Source: Crocodylus rhombifer (Eukaryota > Chordata > Crocodylia > Crocodylidae). Taken from it: a DNA stretch of 64,000 bases. The notes below the pieces were generated by a model, which searched no databases, was not told the DNA's origin, and saw only the letters and a list, made by a program, of their open reading frames with translations. A program made the position numbers and the translations under genes. The stretch's first letter is position 1; each line of letters opens with the position of its first letter. The DNA is taken from positions 124,001 through 188,000 of the forward strand of contig JAVSML010024253.1 in the NCBI GenBank assembly GCA_038503035.1, given 5' to 3'. Of this stretch, positions 37,076 to 49,059 are shown in pieces.

Positions 37076-38839
37076 ATCCCTGGACTTTGCCCTCTGATCT
37101 CCTGGCTTCTTAACTCAGCTTGTCCCTGGACTTAGCTCGTGGATTAACCTCCTGACTTTCTGACCAGATTTGTTCTCATATTCCACTTGCCTACTCAAGC
37201 CCTAGTCAGTGCCTTGATCCCTGAATGACAGTCTCTGGCATGTCCCAAAACTGCCCTAGTATGAGCAACAAGACATCCCATTCCCATAAGAGCCCTACTA
37301 AGTTCCGAAGACTAGATATAGGGGCACCTAAGAACCCCAAGAGTCTTAATTTCATTGGTATGCACTGACCCTGTCAAACGCACACTGATAGGATTGAGCA
37401 TAGCCCGAAACACAGCAGCCAGGGTTACCTTTACTCAAAATTACAGCCAGAGAATGACAGGGCACTAACCACCAGACTATGGGCAAGGCTGCATAAGGCA
37501 TACTTCACTTTTTCAGTTTTAACTAGACTATGCAGCCACATGTGTGGAGCCAGAACAACAGTAAACAAGAAGAAGCCTGAGTCAGTAGCCTATAGTGTTT
37601 AGGGCCCTCAGCTGAGAGGAACAAGTCCTGGATTCTGGTCCATGCTCTGTGGATTGCCTACAGTTTTAAATTAAATTTAAAAAATAATCCTAAATGAAAG
37701 GACAAGAACAAAGGCCTCCCCCCTTAGTGACCTAACTAAGCTACAGAGTTTGGCTGTTAACTCTTGGCTTTGGAGTCAGATAGTTAAAAATTAGTTTTTG
37801 TGGCAACCAATCTGCAGGTACCGAAATCTTTCTTTAACTCTGACCCCAGGGGTATATCCTTTATACAAAAATGCTGAAAAAAAGATATACTCCTGCCTGA
37901 AGTCAAGAGGGCAAAGGAGACACATTTAGCTGACTAGACCCTTCTCTTTACCTCTGACAGCAAATATATGTATATTAATACATACATACCTCTATATCTT
38001 TGATCTAAAAAAAAAATCAAAGAAACAGTGAAGCATGGAAAAGAATATAGGTCTTTGGTAAATAAAGGAAGTGGTAACAAAGTTGAGAAATTATTTTGAA
38101 AATTGTTTATATTAAGACTATATAAATTATTTCCCCAAATTAAAAAATTAACATCAATGTAGGCTTGATTTAGCTCGTATTTCTCTAATGAAAAGGCGAA
38201 ACAAGACCCCTTATTTTTGCAAAGGAAGTAGTTATCACACAGCTACAGAAATCCTATAATTATCACTTTACCTATTCCTATTTCTTTTTAACTTTCTAAT
38301 TTTAAATAGCAGAACTTACAAAAATTAGAAAATATCTACTGATATTTCTTTGAATCTGATCCATGATTTAAACTATTGGTTTAAATAGTCCCAGGCTGAT
38401 GTACAATACTAAAAAGGAAAACTGCAACTTTAAAATAGTTGTGTTCTTTTTAACTATTTATAGTAATGTCCTTTCAAAAATCCTCTGCATTCATACAAAT
38501 AACTGAAGACAGAGTAATTACCTCTAGAATATATCCTGCCTCCTAGAATATAACTGGATGTTAGACAACATTAATGGTCATTTCTTTGTCTGTCTCTCAT
38601 TCTTAATGATGAGTCTGAAAACATTAGTGAATAAGTGTTTGTAACACGTTTCTTCTAGTCCTTTCATCTGTGGTCAGCTAGTGATGGGATTGTGATAAAA
38701 TTAATTTGGAAGACTGCTAGTGATAATGAACGCTGAAATGACTGAGGACAGATGCACCTCTATCTCCCTTCTTCATATATGTTGTCAGTTGGCTAAAAAA
38801 AAATTCTCGTAACTTCATGTCCTTCTAAATGTATCCTAA
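37076..38839. other. No gene seen
   Basis: Long AT-rich stretch between PDCL2 and the presumed CLOCK promoter. I see no exon, RNA gene or classifiable repeat. Confidence 0.45.
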
Positions 38840-38975
38840 ATCTTCAAGAGAAGCCTAGATGGTCACCTTGATGGGGTCATCTGACCCTAGTTGTCCTTCC
38901 CGCCTAATTGCGGGGGGCTGGACCCGATGATCTTGTGAGGTCCCTTCCAGCCCCTTATGATCTAGGAATCTATTC
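38840..38975 (+). mobile_element. CR1 3'-end fragment
   Basis: AAGAGAAGCCTAGATGGTCACC, then GGGGGCTGGACCCGATGATC and CCCTTCCAGCCCCTTATGAT identify the CR1 3' terminus in sense orientation. Confidence 0.8.
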
Positions 38976-40079
38976 GAAACAGAGCTTTTAATTTTACAAT
39001 CTCCATTTAAAGACATCATATACCTTCTAATATTAAAAAAATATAAAAATATTAAAAAAATATACAAACACAGACAAGAAGTACCTCTATACAAGGGGTG
39101 AGCAAAATGGTGGATCCAGACTCCATTTCCCAGCAGCCCCTGTCATGTCATTGCAGCTGATTTCCATGGAGACCCAAGCAGCTGTGGGGCCATGAAAGCA
39201 CAGGGCCAAGGTTTCCATGGAGACTGGCCCCAGAAATGCTGGCAGGGCATACAGCTGAGCAGGGAGCTGCTTTGAGGCCTAGGCCGGGATCTTGCAGTGG
39301 TAACAGCATAGTCCAGACCTGGGGCAGAGCTGTGATCCACTGCCTACATGCCACTGTCCCATTACATATCCCTCCTCCCCTGCCTCTCTTCCCTTGTTGC
39401 CAGCAGGGTGGCCGGTATGTTGCTTCTTCCTCTTCATTTCTTTTCGAAAAGAAACTGGCATTCAGGTTTTCCTTCCCAGGCTGATGTACAATACTAAAAA
39501 GGAAAACTGCAACAAAACTTTCTCCCTTTCCAGGGCTACTTACAGACTCTAGCAAGGCCTTCTCTCCTTCAGGCAAGGCAATCCAGCCCTCTCTCCCTCT
39601 ACTGGGCAAGCTTTAATCTGTCTGGACCTTTCAGTCATAAGGCCTACTGCGTTGCACCTGGACCTTGCTGACCCAAAAGGTCAAGGGGTCAGGCCCAATT
39701 TCCAGCCTCTTCTCTCCATTCTTTGTAACAGGGGCTTGGTTCCTTGTTACACACCCTTGCTCTATGAGTTGTTGGGGTGAAAAGGTTGGGGAAGGTGACT
39801 ACATCCAATCCTTACACCGGTGGTATGAACCAGAACTACTCCTGTCCAACTTGCACTGAGGCTGGGCAATTCTGAATCAGCCATAATCAGTTCTCTCTTT
39901 CTGGCGCTTCTCCATTTGAGCAGGGGTTGAATGAAATCAAGAAAGAGGGCTCTTGACTTCAATGGAAGCATGTCTCTAGATCCAAAGGTAAAATCTGTCT
40001 TCTATACGGTATTAATTTTCTTCTAAAATGTTAAATAGCAAATGTAAAAATAAAACAAGTCTCTCTGCATTGCTTCAGA
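38976..40079. other. Downstream flank of PDCL2; duplicated 35-bp motif
   Basis: No gene is recognised. The segment CCCAGGCTGATGTACAATACTAAAAAGGAAAACTGCAAC occurs at 39476-39514 and, almost identically, at 38390-38428, about 1.1 kb away. The reason for this short duplication is not visible. Confidence 0.45.
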
Positions 40080-40103
40080 TTTATTAAATCAGTAATATTT
40101 ATT
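40080..40103 (-). terminator. PDCL2: PDCL2 polyadenylation signals (two AATAAA)
   Basis: Two AATAAA hexamers read on the minus strand, at 40103-40098 and 40085-40080. They lie about 37 and 55 bases after the PDCL2 stop codon, which would give a very short 3' UTR. This supports 40140 as the true end of the gene. Which signal is used cannot be told from sequence. Confidence 0.7.
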
Positions 40104-40139
40104 TGACCAACACAAAAACATCTGTGCAGACTCCTTACA

Positions 40140-40318
40140 TTAAAACATTCTACTTAAGAAACACTTGGTCTCATCAGTATTACTTCCTGTACTACTGGTG
40201 TCTTCATGAACAGAGGTGCTTCTAATAGAAGATATCATCATATTAATAATATCCTTCTTTGGGTTTTCTTCTAAGTCAGTTTTAATTGCTCCAGATTCTG
40301 CTAACTTCCATTCAAGTT
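40140..40318 (-). CDS. PDCL2: PDCL2 terminal coding exon
   Basis: This exon encodes the C-terminal end of phosducin-like protein 2, a thioredoxin-fold protein of the phosducin family that acts with the cytosolic chaperonin CCT and is testis-enriched in mammals. The reading begins [20 protein letters not shown] and ends in an acidic Ser/Thr-rich tail before TAA at 40142-40140. The acceptor AG is at 40320-40319. The single G that ends the 51397-51606 exon completes the first Glu codon, giving the family's KLE-ELEWKL junction in frame. The paralogue PDCL3 has a similar helix, but both exons match PDCL2 better. The tail is slightly longer than I expect for mammals (ends in KCFLSRMF). No frameshift or internal stop is present. 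The gene runs leftward; the next gene in that direction is probably CLOCK. Confidence 0.95.
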
Positions 40319-41252
40319 CTACAACCAAAAATGGTTATTTAAAACAAGCCAAGATGTGCAACAAGACATCCTAGAACAAATATGCACATAGACTACATAA
40401 ATGTTAAAAGTGTTAAATACTTGCTAATTAAATTTTCACACCATATAATCATTTGGAGAAAAAAAATAAAAATCAGGAGGGAAAAAAGAAGAAAAATACC
40501 ATGTAGGTGACCAAAACTGCCACTTAGATGATCAGAAAGGGAACAGAATGTCATCTCTTGGGACTTTTAAAATCTCTTCTTATATCTCTTCTTAAATTTC
40601 TTCTGAATGCCTTATTCTTGATAGACTTTTTTTTTCATACTACAAATCCTTTTCAAACAAACACAGTTATGATTGCACTAGGATTTATGAGCTTGCTTCT
40701 TGTTTTCTAGCAACTTGACACTAGTTTAACTCCGTGGAAGTGGAGGTGCATATCTAGATGGCCAGAAAACAAGATTTCATGTTCATGAAAAAAATCACTA
40801 TTCCCCTAAGGAACTAGCCAACTAGTGGAATCCACAGCCTACATAGTTAGGCACCTAGATTCCCAAAATACATGGAGAGAGTTCAATATCAAGTGTGCTA
40901 AATAGGAAACCACCTAAATTAACCAATAGGAATCACTGAAGACAGGCATTTCATACCTACCATTCTCTGAGACTTTGGCACCTCAGTGTTAGCTGCAGGG
41001 AGGTACCTACACCCATTTAGGTCCAGTTACTGAACGCCCATATCCCAGCCCCCAGCCACTAGGATATATGGTATTCTAGCAATATAGTCTATAATCTACC
41101 CATGGAGCTGTCGCACTTTCCTTGCAACAATTAAATATATATTGGGTCAGAGAAGGAGCAAGGGTGAACATGACTCAACAGCTTAGTAGTACACTCACCT
41201 GAAATGGAGAGAGAAAGTTATGCTCACCCTTGCTTTGTCCCATACTCTAGCC

Positions 41253-41447
41253 CAGTGGTGACCAAACTTTTTGTCTGGTGTGCCACAAATTAGGCCCACA
41301 TCCTCCCCAACTGCCACTCCAAATCACTTCCTCTAACCAATATGCTGCTCTGCTTTCTGCTCCATCTCCTACCCTACCTGCCATGTGCCAAACACACAAA
41401 CTGACCATGCCACTTATGACACGTGTGCTGCAGGTTGGCCACCCTTC
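41253..41447. mobile_element. hAT-type MITE with 8-bp target duplication
   Basis: The left end is CAGTGGTGACCAAAC and the right end GGTTGGCCACCCTTC, an imperfect inverted pair. The flanking octamers are CTCTAGCC (41245-41252) and ATCTAGCC (41448-41455), matching at 7 of 8 positions. This is the length expected for hAT integration. The 195-bp interior is noncoding. Related copies or fragments lie at about 29515-29760 and 49065-49330. Confidence 0.75.
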
Positions 41448-41719
41448 ATCTAGCCCAATATATATATAACTAGCCAACTGCCCATCAAGAATGGGGGTCA
41501 GGAGCGGAGAGACCAAGGCACACGTGTGCCCCACACACACACGTGTGACCCCTTACCTCGGCGATAGAGGCAGCAGGTAGCAATCAGCAGCGGCTGCAGC
41601 GAAGGGGCAGCAGCAGCTGATTCCCCTAAAGTAAGTGGGGCAGAGGGTGCTGATGCAGCTGAGGCAGATTCGAATCCCTCTTAGTTCAGCCGATAGGGGG
41701 CTGCACTCCCCTAGCCACG

Positions 41720-43690
41720 CGCGGGCAGCACACGCAAACAGGCGCACTCTGTAAGGGCGCACCAGCGTTTGTGTAAGGTGGTTGTGTGGTTGCGGCCCGA
41801 AAGGGCACCTCCAACAAGCGGGAGTAGTAGACTCAGCCCCGCAGACATGGTGCAGATGTGAAGCGCAGCTGCTAGGGGCCCCACCCCAGTGGCGCCACCT
41901 GCCGTGGGCTCTTCTGAGGCCTCCACCCAGACAGAGCTCCTGGTAGGGTCGGCAGCCCCTTGCCCCCCTGTCTGTAGGGGAGACTCAGTGGGATCCCAGC
42001 AGCCAGTGGGAGGGGCATGGCCTGGTGGTTCCCTTGCCTGTCCCTCCTGTGCCTGGCTTAGGGCTCTGGAGGAGCAGGTACGGGAGCTCCAGGCTGAGGT
42101 GAGCAGGCTGCGAGGGAGCAGAGCTGCAGAGGATGACACTGACTCATATTTCTGTCCACTGCAGGACTAGTCATCCAGTGTACGGTCTCCCCAGGCTAGC
42201 GTGGTGGAGGCTCCCAAGGTACAACTGAGGAACTGGTACTAGGCCTGGCAGCCATGAAGAAGAAGGATGAAGGGGATGCCTCCAGCAGGGACAATGCCAC
42301 TCCATGCAAGCCACAGACGCAGAGAGAGAACATCAGGAGAAGAAAACGCCAGGTCCTCGTTATCGGGGACTCCATCCTAAGGGGAGAGGAGGGTACCATC
42401 TGCCGACCTGACCCCATGGTACAAGAGGTCTGATTCATGCCTGGGGCTCGGATTCAGGACATCGCAGAGAGGATCCCGGCCTACATTCTAACCTCAGACC
42501 AGTACCCCATGGTTCTCATCCACGTGCGAACAAATGACATGGCCAGAGGCAACCCAGACTGTATCATAAAGGACTTTGAGGCCCTGGGGGCCAAGCTCAA
42601 GGAGACAGGGACACAGGTGGTATTCTCCTCTATTCTCCCAGTGAGTAAGTGTGGACTCGAGGCCTTCATTGGCGAGGTCAATCGGCAGTTATGGAGTTGG
42701 TGCCACCAGGTAGGCCTCGGGTTCCTGGATAATGACCCATACTTTCATGCAGGGGGCTTGCTTGGGTGGGATGAGCTACACCTCTCTCCTAAAGGCAAAC
42801 GTGTCTTCTCTTCCAGATTTGCTGATCTCGTGTGGCGCACTTTAAATTAGCTTCACCAGGGCATGGGGACACAGGAGGACTTGAGGACACCTCCCAACCA
42901 AGACAGGTGACATACACAAGGAGTACCCAGGTAAGCAGCAGGAGATAGTCCTGAGACTCGGGGGGGGTGGCATACGCACCAATTCAAGGCCTTAAATGCC
43001 TCTACACCAATGCTCATAGTACAGGGAGTAAGCAGGAGGAACTTGCCCTCCAGATAGCTAATTCAAACCCAGACATAGTAGGGCTCACAGAAACCTGGTA
43101 GAATTCATCCCACAACTGGGTGGTCAACATTAGGGGCTACAGGCTATACAGGCGGGATAGAACAGGGAGGAAAGGCGGGGGTGTGGCACTGTACATCAAA
43201 GAGCAATACACATCCTCAACCAGCAGGATGGGGTCAGAGGACGGGCAAGCTGAAGTGCTCTGGGTCAGGATACAGGGGGGTTGTGGGGAAACGGACTTAA
43301 CAGTGGGGGTCTCCTACAGACCTCCCAACCAAGGGGAAGAGCTGGACCACAAATTCTTGGGTCAGCTTGCAGAGGTACTTAAGGCAAGGGATGTAGTTGT
43401 CATGGGTGATCTAAATTACCCGGACATCTGCTAGGAGGAGCAGTCAGCCAGGTCTGACCGCTCACAGAGGTTCCTGGCCAAGATACAGGACCTCCACTTA
43501 ACCCAGGAGGTGCATAGTCCTACCAGGGGGAATGCCCTGCTGGATCTGGTCCTGGCCACAGGTGATGACCTGGTGAAGGGACTCCAGGTACTCCACCACC
43601 TGGGCAATAGTGATCATCACTTGCTGGAATTCACCATCCAGCGCACTGTCAAGGGCCTGCAGCAAGGCAGTAGCCTTAGATTTTAAAAGG
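41720..43690 (+). mobile_element. CR1 LINE segment A: 5' UTR, ORF1 and endonuclease start
   Basis: A GC-rich 5' region leads to an ORF1 frame at 41889-42170 with CPSCAWLRALEEQVRELQAEV (Cys pair and coiled coil). After frame breaks comes an SGNH-esterase domain: GDSILRG at about 42365, HVRTND at about 42520 and DELHLSPKG near 42770, ending at 42850. The ORF2 endonuclease then starts near 43010 and reads GYRLYRRDRTGRKGGGVALY and VVVMGDLNYPDIC to a TAG at 43432. The segment is lost in the middle of ORF2 at about 43690, just before the next segment begins with the same region again. Confidence 0.85.
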
Positions 43691-43779
43691 GCCAACTTCA
43701 GATGAGGGCGGAGGAAGCCTTGGACTGCCAAACCAAGCAACACCCACAAGTACAGCCCAGCCTAGACCGACGAGCGGAA

Positions 43780-46645
43780 CATATATGCAGGTAAGTAACA
43801 GGGGCCAGGGTAATGCTGAAAGTAGGGGGCCAGTGCACACATCCACAGAAGGCCTCAAATGCCTCTACACAAACACTCCTAGTATGGGAAACAAGCAGGA
43901 GGAACTTACCCTCCTGCTAGCTGACACCAACCCAATATGCCTCACTGTGGCTCACTGAAACGTGGTGGGACCCAAAGCACGACTGGGCGGTGAATATCAA
44001 GGGCTATAGGCTGTACAGGAGAGATAGGACAGGGAGGAAAGGTGGGGGTGTAGTGCTCTACATTAAGGAGGAATACACATCCTCATCAATTAGCAAAGAA
44101 TCAGAGGAGGGGCACTCTGAAGTGCTCTGGGTTAGAATACAAGGCAGTCGAGGGGAAAGAGATTTAATGGTGGGGTTCTACTACAGACCTCCCAACCAAG
44201 GGGAAGAGCTAGACCAGGAATTCTTAAGTCAGCTCACAGAGGTAGTTAGGTCAAAGGACATGGTCATCATGGGTGACCTGAACTTTCCAGAAATCTGCTG
44301 GGAAGATCAGTCAGCCAGGTCTGACTGCTCAAATAGGTTCCTAGCCAGAATGCAGGACCTCCATCTAACCTAGGAGGTGCACAGCCCCACCAGGGGAGAT
44401 CCCTTGTTGAACCTGGTGCTGGCCATGGGCAACAATCTGGTGAGGAGGCTGCAGGTGCTTGACCACGTGGGTGACAGCAATCATCACCTGCTGGAATTCA
44501 CCATCCAGCACAAGATGGCAAAAGCCTGCAACAAGGCAGCAGCCCTAGATTTCAGGAGGGGGGACTTCAATGAGCTAAGGAGAATAGTTGGGGAAGCACT
44601 GAGGTCCTGGTGGGGAGGGGAGCCAGGTGTCCAAGAAGAGTGGTCGCTCCTTAAGGAGACAATCCTCCAAGCCCAAAGGGAGGTAATCCCAACACGGATC
44701 GAAGGGGGCAGGAAGGTGCAAAAGCCCCCATGGCTCACCAAAAGCAGCCGGGAATGTCTCCTAGCTAAAAGGGAGGCGTACACCCAATAGAAGGAAGAGG
44801 CCATCACCAGGGAGGATTATACTGCAGTTGCGCAGGGATGCAGGGGGGCAGTCAGGAAGGCCAAGGTGGAGATGGAACTGGGACTAGCTTCCCAGATCAA
44901 GGACAACAAGAAGTCCTTTTTTAAATACTTAGGGGGCAAAAAGAAGGTTCTGGGTAACGTGGGGCCCCTGCATGACACGCTAGGAAATTTGGTCATCACA
45001 CCAGACGACAAAGCCAACATATTTAACAATTTCTTTGCCTCCATTTTCCTGAGCAAGGACCAGAACAGCCACCCCTCTTCTGGGCCCCCCTTAGACCTCA
45101 GGGGAGGCACACCTAGGCCAAGGGTTAGTGAAGAACTAGTTAGGGAACTTCTGGAGGGACTGGATGTATTCAAAATCAGCTGGTCCAGACAATCACCACC
45201 CTAGAGTACTGAGGGAATTAGCTGAGGTCATTGCAGGACCCCTGGCACGGCTTTACAAGCACTCATGGTGCCCTAGTGTGGTGCCAGAGGACTGGAAGAG
45301 GGCCAATGTGGTTCCCATCTTCAAAAAGGGGAGGAAGGAGGACCCAGGAAACTATAAGCCAGTTAGTCTTACCTTGATCCTGGGCAAGCTTTTAGAGAGA
45401 ATTATGGTGGCACATGTCCACGAGGGGCCAGCAGGGGAGATTATGCTTACGGGCAACCAACGTGGGTTCATTACAGGCAGGTCCTGTCAGACCAACCTGA
45501 TGGCCTTCTACAAACAGGTCACCAAATCCTTAGATGCAGGGCTAGCAGTGGACATAGTCTTCCTGGACTTTCGGAAGGCCTTCGACACTGTCTCTCACCC
45601 TGTTCTCATTAAGAAACTGGGGGACTGTGGTGTCGACACCCACACAGTCAAATGGGTCACCAACTGGCTGGAGGGCCGCACTCAGAGAGTGGTAGTGGAC
45701 AGGTCATTTTTGACCTGGAGGGATGTGGGCAGTGGGATTCCGCAGAGCTCGGTCCTCGGGCCTGCACTGTTCAACATCTTCATCAGTGACTTGGACAAGG
45801 GGGTAAAAAGCACCCTGTTCAAATTTGCTGATGACACTTAGATGTGGGGGGATGTGGGTACGCTAGAAGGAAGGAATAGGCTGCAATCGGACCTAGACAG
45901 GTTACAGAGGTGGGCAGATGAGAACAGGATGGGATTCAACACCGACAAGTGCAAAGTGCTGCACCTGGGGAGGAACAACCAGCAGCATACCTACAGGCTG
46001 GGGAACTCCCTTCTCATCAGTACAGAGGCAGAAAAGGATCTTGGAGTCATCACTGATGCCAAGATGAACATGGGCCGGCTGTGTGGGGATGCAGTCAGGA
46101 AGGCCAACCACACCTTGTCATGCATCCACAGATGCATCTCAAGCAGGTCCAAGGAGGTGATCCTCCCCCTCTATTTGGCACTGGTCAGGCCACAGCTGGA
46201 GTACTGCATCCATTTCTGGGCGCCGCATTTTAAGAGGGATGTGGACAACATGGAGAGGGTCCAGAGGAGGGCCACTCACATGATATGGGGGGAGAAGGGC
46301 AGGCCCTACAAGGAGAGGCTTGTTCAGCCTTCACAAGAGAAGTCCCTGTTCCCCCTAGCACTACCAGGAGTGACTAGGAATAACGGTCACAAGCTGGCAG
46401 AGGGCACATTTAGGCTAGATATCAGGAGGTGCTACTTCACTGTCAGGGTGGCTTGGATCTGGAACCAACTTCCAAGAGAAGTGGTGCTGGCTCCTAACCT
46501 GGAGGTCTTTAAGAGGAGGCTGGATGAACACCTTGCTGGGGTTGTTTGACCCCAGTACTCTTTCCTGCCATGGCAGGGGGTCAGACTCCATGATCTGCTC
46601 AGGTCCCTTGCGACCCTACAAACTATGAAACTATGAACTATGAGT
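43780..46645 (+). mobile_element. CR1 LINE segment B: endonuclease through 3' end
   Basis: This restarts at the ORF1/ORF2 junction and covers the endonuclease (43990-44373, with MGDLNFPEICW), the linker, and the reverse transcriptase (45164-45841). It then continues to the ORF2 end LAGVV at 46549 and the 3' UTR. A TAG directly after the FADDT catalytic box (45838-45840) replaces the AAG seen in the copy at 26 kb. One frameshift lies near 45170. It ends with CTATGAAACTATGAACTATGAG at about 46645. Confidence 0.9.
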
Positions 46646-48765
46646 TGAGGCGATTTGTGGGAGAGGCACTAGGATCCTCGAGAGTAGTGGAACTGGGTGC
46701 CCAAGATGAGTGGTTGTTCCTTAAGGAGATGATTACTTAGAGCCCAAGGGGTGACAATCCCAACAAGAAGCAAAGGGAGCAAGAGTACCCAAAAGCCCCC
46801 CTGGCTCACCAAGGGCATTCGTGAATGTCTGATTGCCAAAAAGGAGGCGTACACTCAGTGGAAGGGAGGGGCTATCACCAAAGAAGAGTATACCTCCACT
46901 GCTCGGGTCTGTAAGGGGCCTGTTAGGAAAGCTAAGGCAGATACAGAACTAGGGCTAGCATCAAGGATCAAAGATAATAAAAAGTCCTTTTTTTAAATAC
47001 ACAGAAAGAATGAAGGCAGGCTCGTATAACGTGAGGCCCATGCAGGATATGCTTGGCAATCTGGTGGTTGCACCAGAGGAGAAAGCAGACCTCTTTAAGA
47101 ATTTCTTTGCCTGTGTTTTCTTCTGCAGGGACCGGGACTCCTCTACCAAGATTCAGGACGGACCCGGAGAAAATCCACCAAGCTTAGGGTCAGGGAGGAC
47201 CGGGTTAGAGAACTTCTGGAGGGGCTCCCATATTCAAATCAGCAGGTCCAGATGTTCTCCACATCAGGGTGTTGAGGGAATTGGCAGGGGTTATCGCGGG
47301 GCCCCTGGCACGGCTTTACGAGCACTTGTGGTGCTCTGGCCAGGTGCCGGATGACTGAAAGAGGACCAGTGTGGTCCCCATCTTTAAAAAAGGGAAGCAG
47401 GAGGACCTGGGCAACTATAGGCCTGTTAGTTTTACTTCAGTCCTAGGGAAGCTCTTTGAGAAGATTATCAAGAAGCATATCTGTGATTGGCCAGCAGTGG
47501 AGATGATGCTGAAGGGCAACCAGCATGGGTTCATTAGGGGCAGCTCCTGTCAGATCAACCTTATTGCCTTTTATGATCAGGTCACAAAATCACGCAGGTG
47601 TCGCGGTGGATGTAGTCTTTCTGGACTTCAGGAAGGCCTCTGGCACTGTCTCCCACCCCATTCTCATTAAAAAGCTAGGTGACTGTGGCATTGATGCCTA
47701 CACAGTCAGATGGATTGCTAATTGGTTGAGGGACCGCACCCAGAGAGTGGTGGTGGACAGGTCATTTTCGACCTGGAGGGAAGTGGGCAGTGGAGTCCCC
47801 CAGGACTCGGTCCTTGGGCCTGCACTGTTCAATTTCTTTATTAGCAACTTGGACAACGGGGTGAAGAGCAGCCTGTTTAAATTCACAGACGACACCAAAA
47901 TTTGGGGTGAGGTGGGCACACTAGAAGGGAAGGACAGATTACAGCAGGACCTGGACAGGTTACAGGGGACAGGCCAATGAAAATAGGATGGGATTCAATA
48001 CTGACAAGTGCAGGGTGCTGCACTTGGGCAGTAGGAACCAGCAGCATACCTATAGGCTGGGGAACTCCCTTCTTGAAAGCATGGTGACAGAAAGAGATCT
48101 TGGAGTCATTACTGACTCCAAGATGAACATGGGCCAAAAATGTGAGAACACGGTCAGTAGGGCTAACTGTACCTTGTCGTGCATCCACAGATGCATCATG
48201 AGCAAGACCAAGAAGGTGATCCTCCCCCTCTATGTAACACTGGTCAGGCTGCAGCTGGAGTACTGCATTCAGTTCTGGGCGCTGCACTTCAGGAAGGATG
48301 TGGACAGCATTGAGAAGGGTCCAAAGGAGGGCCACTCGCATGCTCCGGGGACAGCAGGGCAGACCTTATGAGGAGAGGCTACAGGACCTTAACCTGTTCA
48401 GCATTCTCAAGAGAAGGCTGAGGGGGGACCTGGTGGCTGTCTATAAACTTACTGGATGGGACCAGCGGGGTTTGGGAGAGACCTTGTTCCCCCGAGCGCC
48501 TCCCAGAGTAACAAGGAATAATGGCCATAAGTTGCTAGAGAGTAGGCTTAGACTAGACATTAGAAGGCACTACTTCACAGTCAGGGCAGCTAGGATCTGG
48601 AACCAACTTCCAAGAGAGGCTCCTACCCTGGGAGTCTTTAAGAGGAGGCTTGACATTTACCTGGCCGGGGTCATTTGGGCCCAGTTTTCTCTCCTGCTCA
48701 GGGCAGGGGGTCAGACTAGAAGATCTACACGATCCCTTCCAACCCTACATCTATGAATCTATGAA
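46646..48765 (+). mobile_element. CR1 LINE segment C: partial ORF2 and 3' end
   Basis: Starts within the ORF2 linker (AGTTGAGGCGATTTGTGGGAGAGGC, compare 44570-44595) and reads the reverse transcriptase in pieces: VPIFKKGKQEDLGNYRPVSF at 47371, a FTDDT box (second position changed) near 47886, and RRLRGDLVAVYKLTGWDQRG near 48412. The 3' terminus ends CTACATCTATGAATCTATGAATG at about 48765. It differs from B in the tail unit (CTATGAAT rather than CTATGAAA), so it is a different subfamily and not a simple duplicate of B. Confidence 0.88.
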
Positions 48766-49059
48766 TGACAGGGGGGAGGGTGCTGGGATGAAGTACTGCC
48801 CCATGCTGATGCTGTTCTGCCTCTTGTAAGGAGTGGGGTAGGGGACCTGAGGCCAGTGCTGCTGGCCTCAGCTCCCAAATCCCCTATCCAGTCCTTGGTG
48901 CAGCTTTGGATCATGGTGATGCTCCCCCATGCTTGGAACACTCTGATTGGCTGTTTCCGTTAGCCAATCAGAGCACTAATAAAGTATTATGGCCAGACAG
49001 ACAGACTTATATTAGAATTACTCCATGAAAACAGAACAGTTTCAGCAGCAGAGTTCTAG

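Larger units (their letters stand above)
41470..49016 (-). mobile_element. Helitron-like element enclosing CR1 copies
   Basis: Read on the minus strand, the 3' end at 41470 shows the Helitron signature: a CCCAT-TCTTG-ATGGG hairpin (41495-41481), seven bases, then CTAG followed by T. The 5' end near 49016 starts TCTAATATAAGTCTGTCTGT. Inside it is an inverted repeat, CTCTGATTGGCT / AGCCAATCAGAG (about 48951-48984). Both ends have counterparts in the element at 60302-61797. No Rep/helicase is encoded, so it is nonautonomous. Nearly all of its present interior is made of later CR1 insertions. The outer ends could also belong to two separate copies. Confidence 0.5.
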
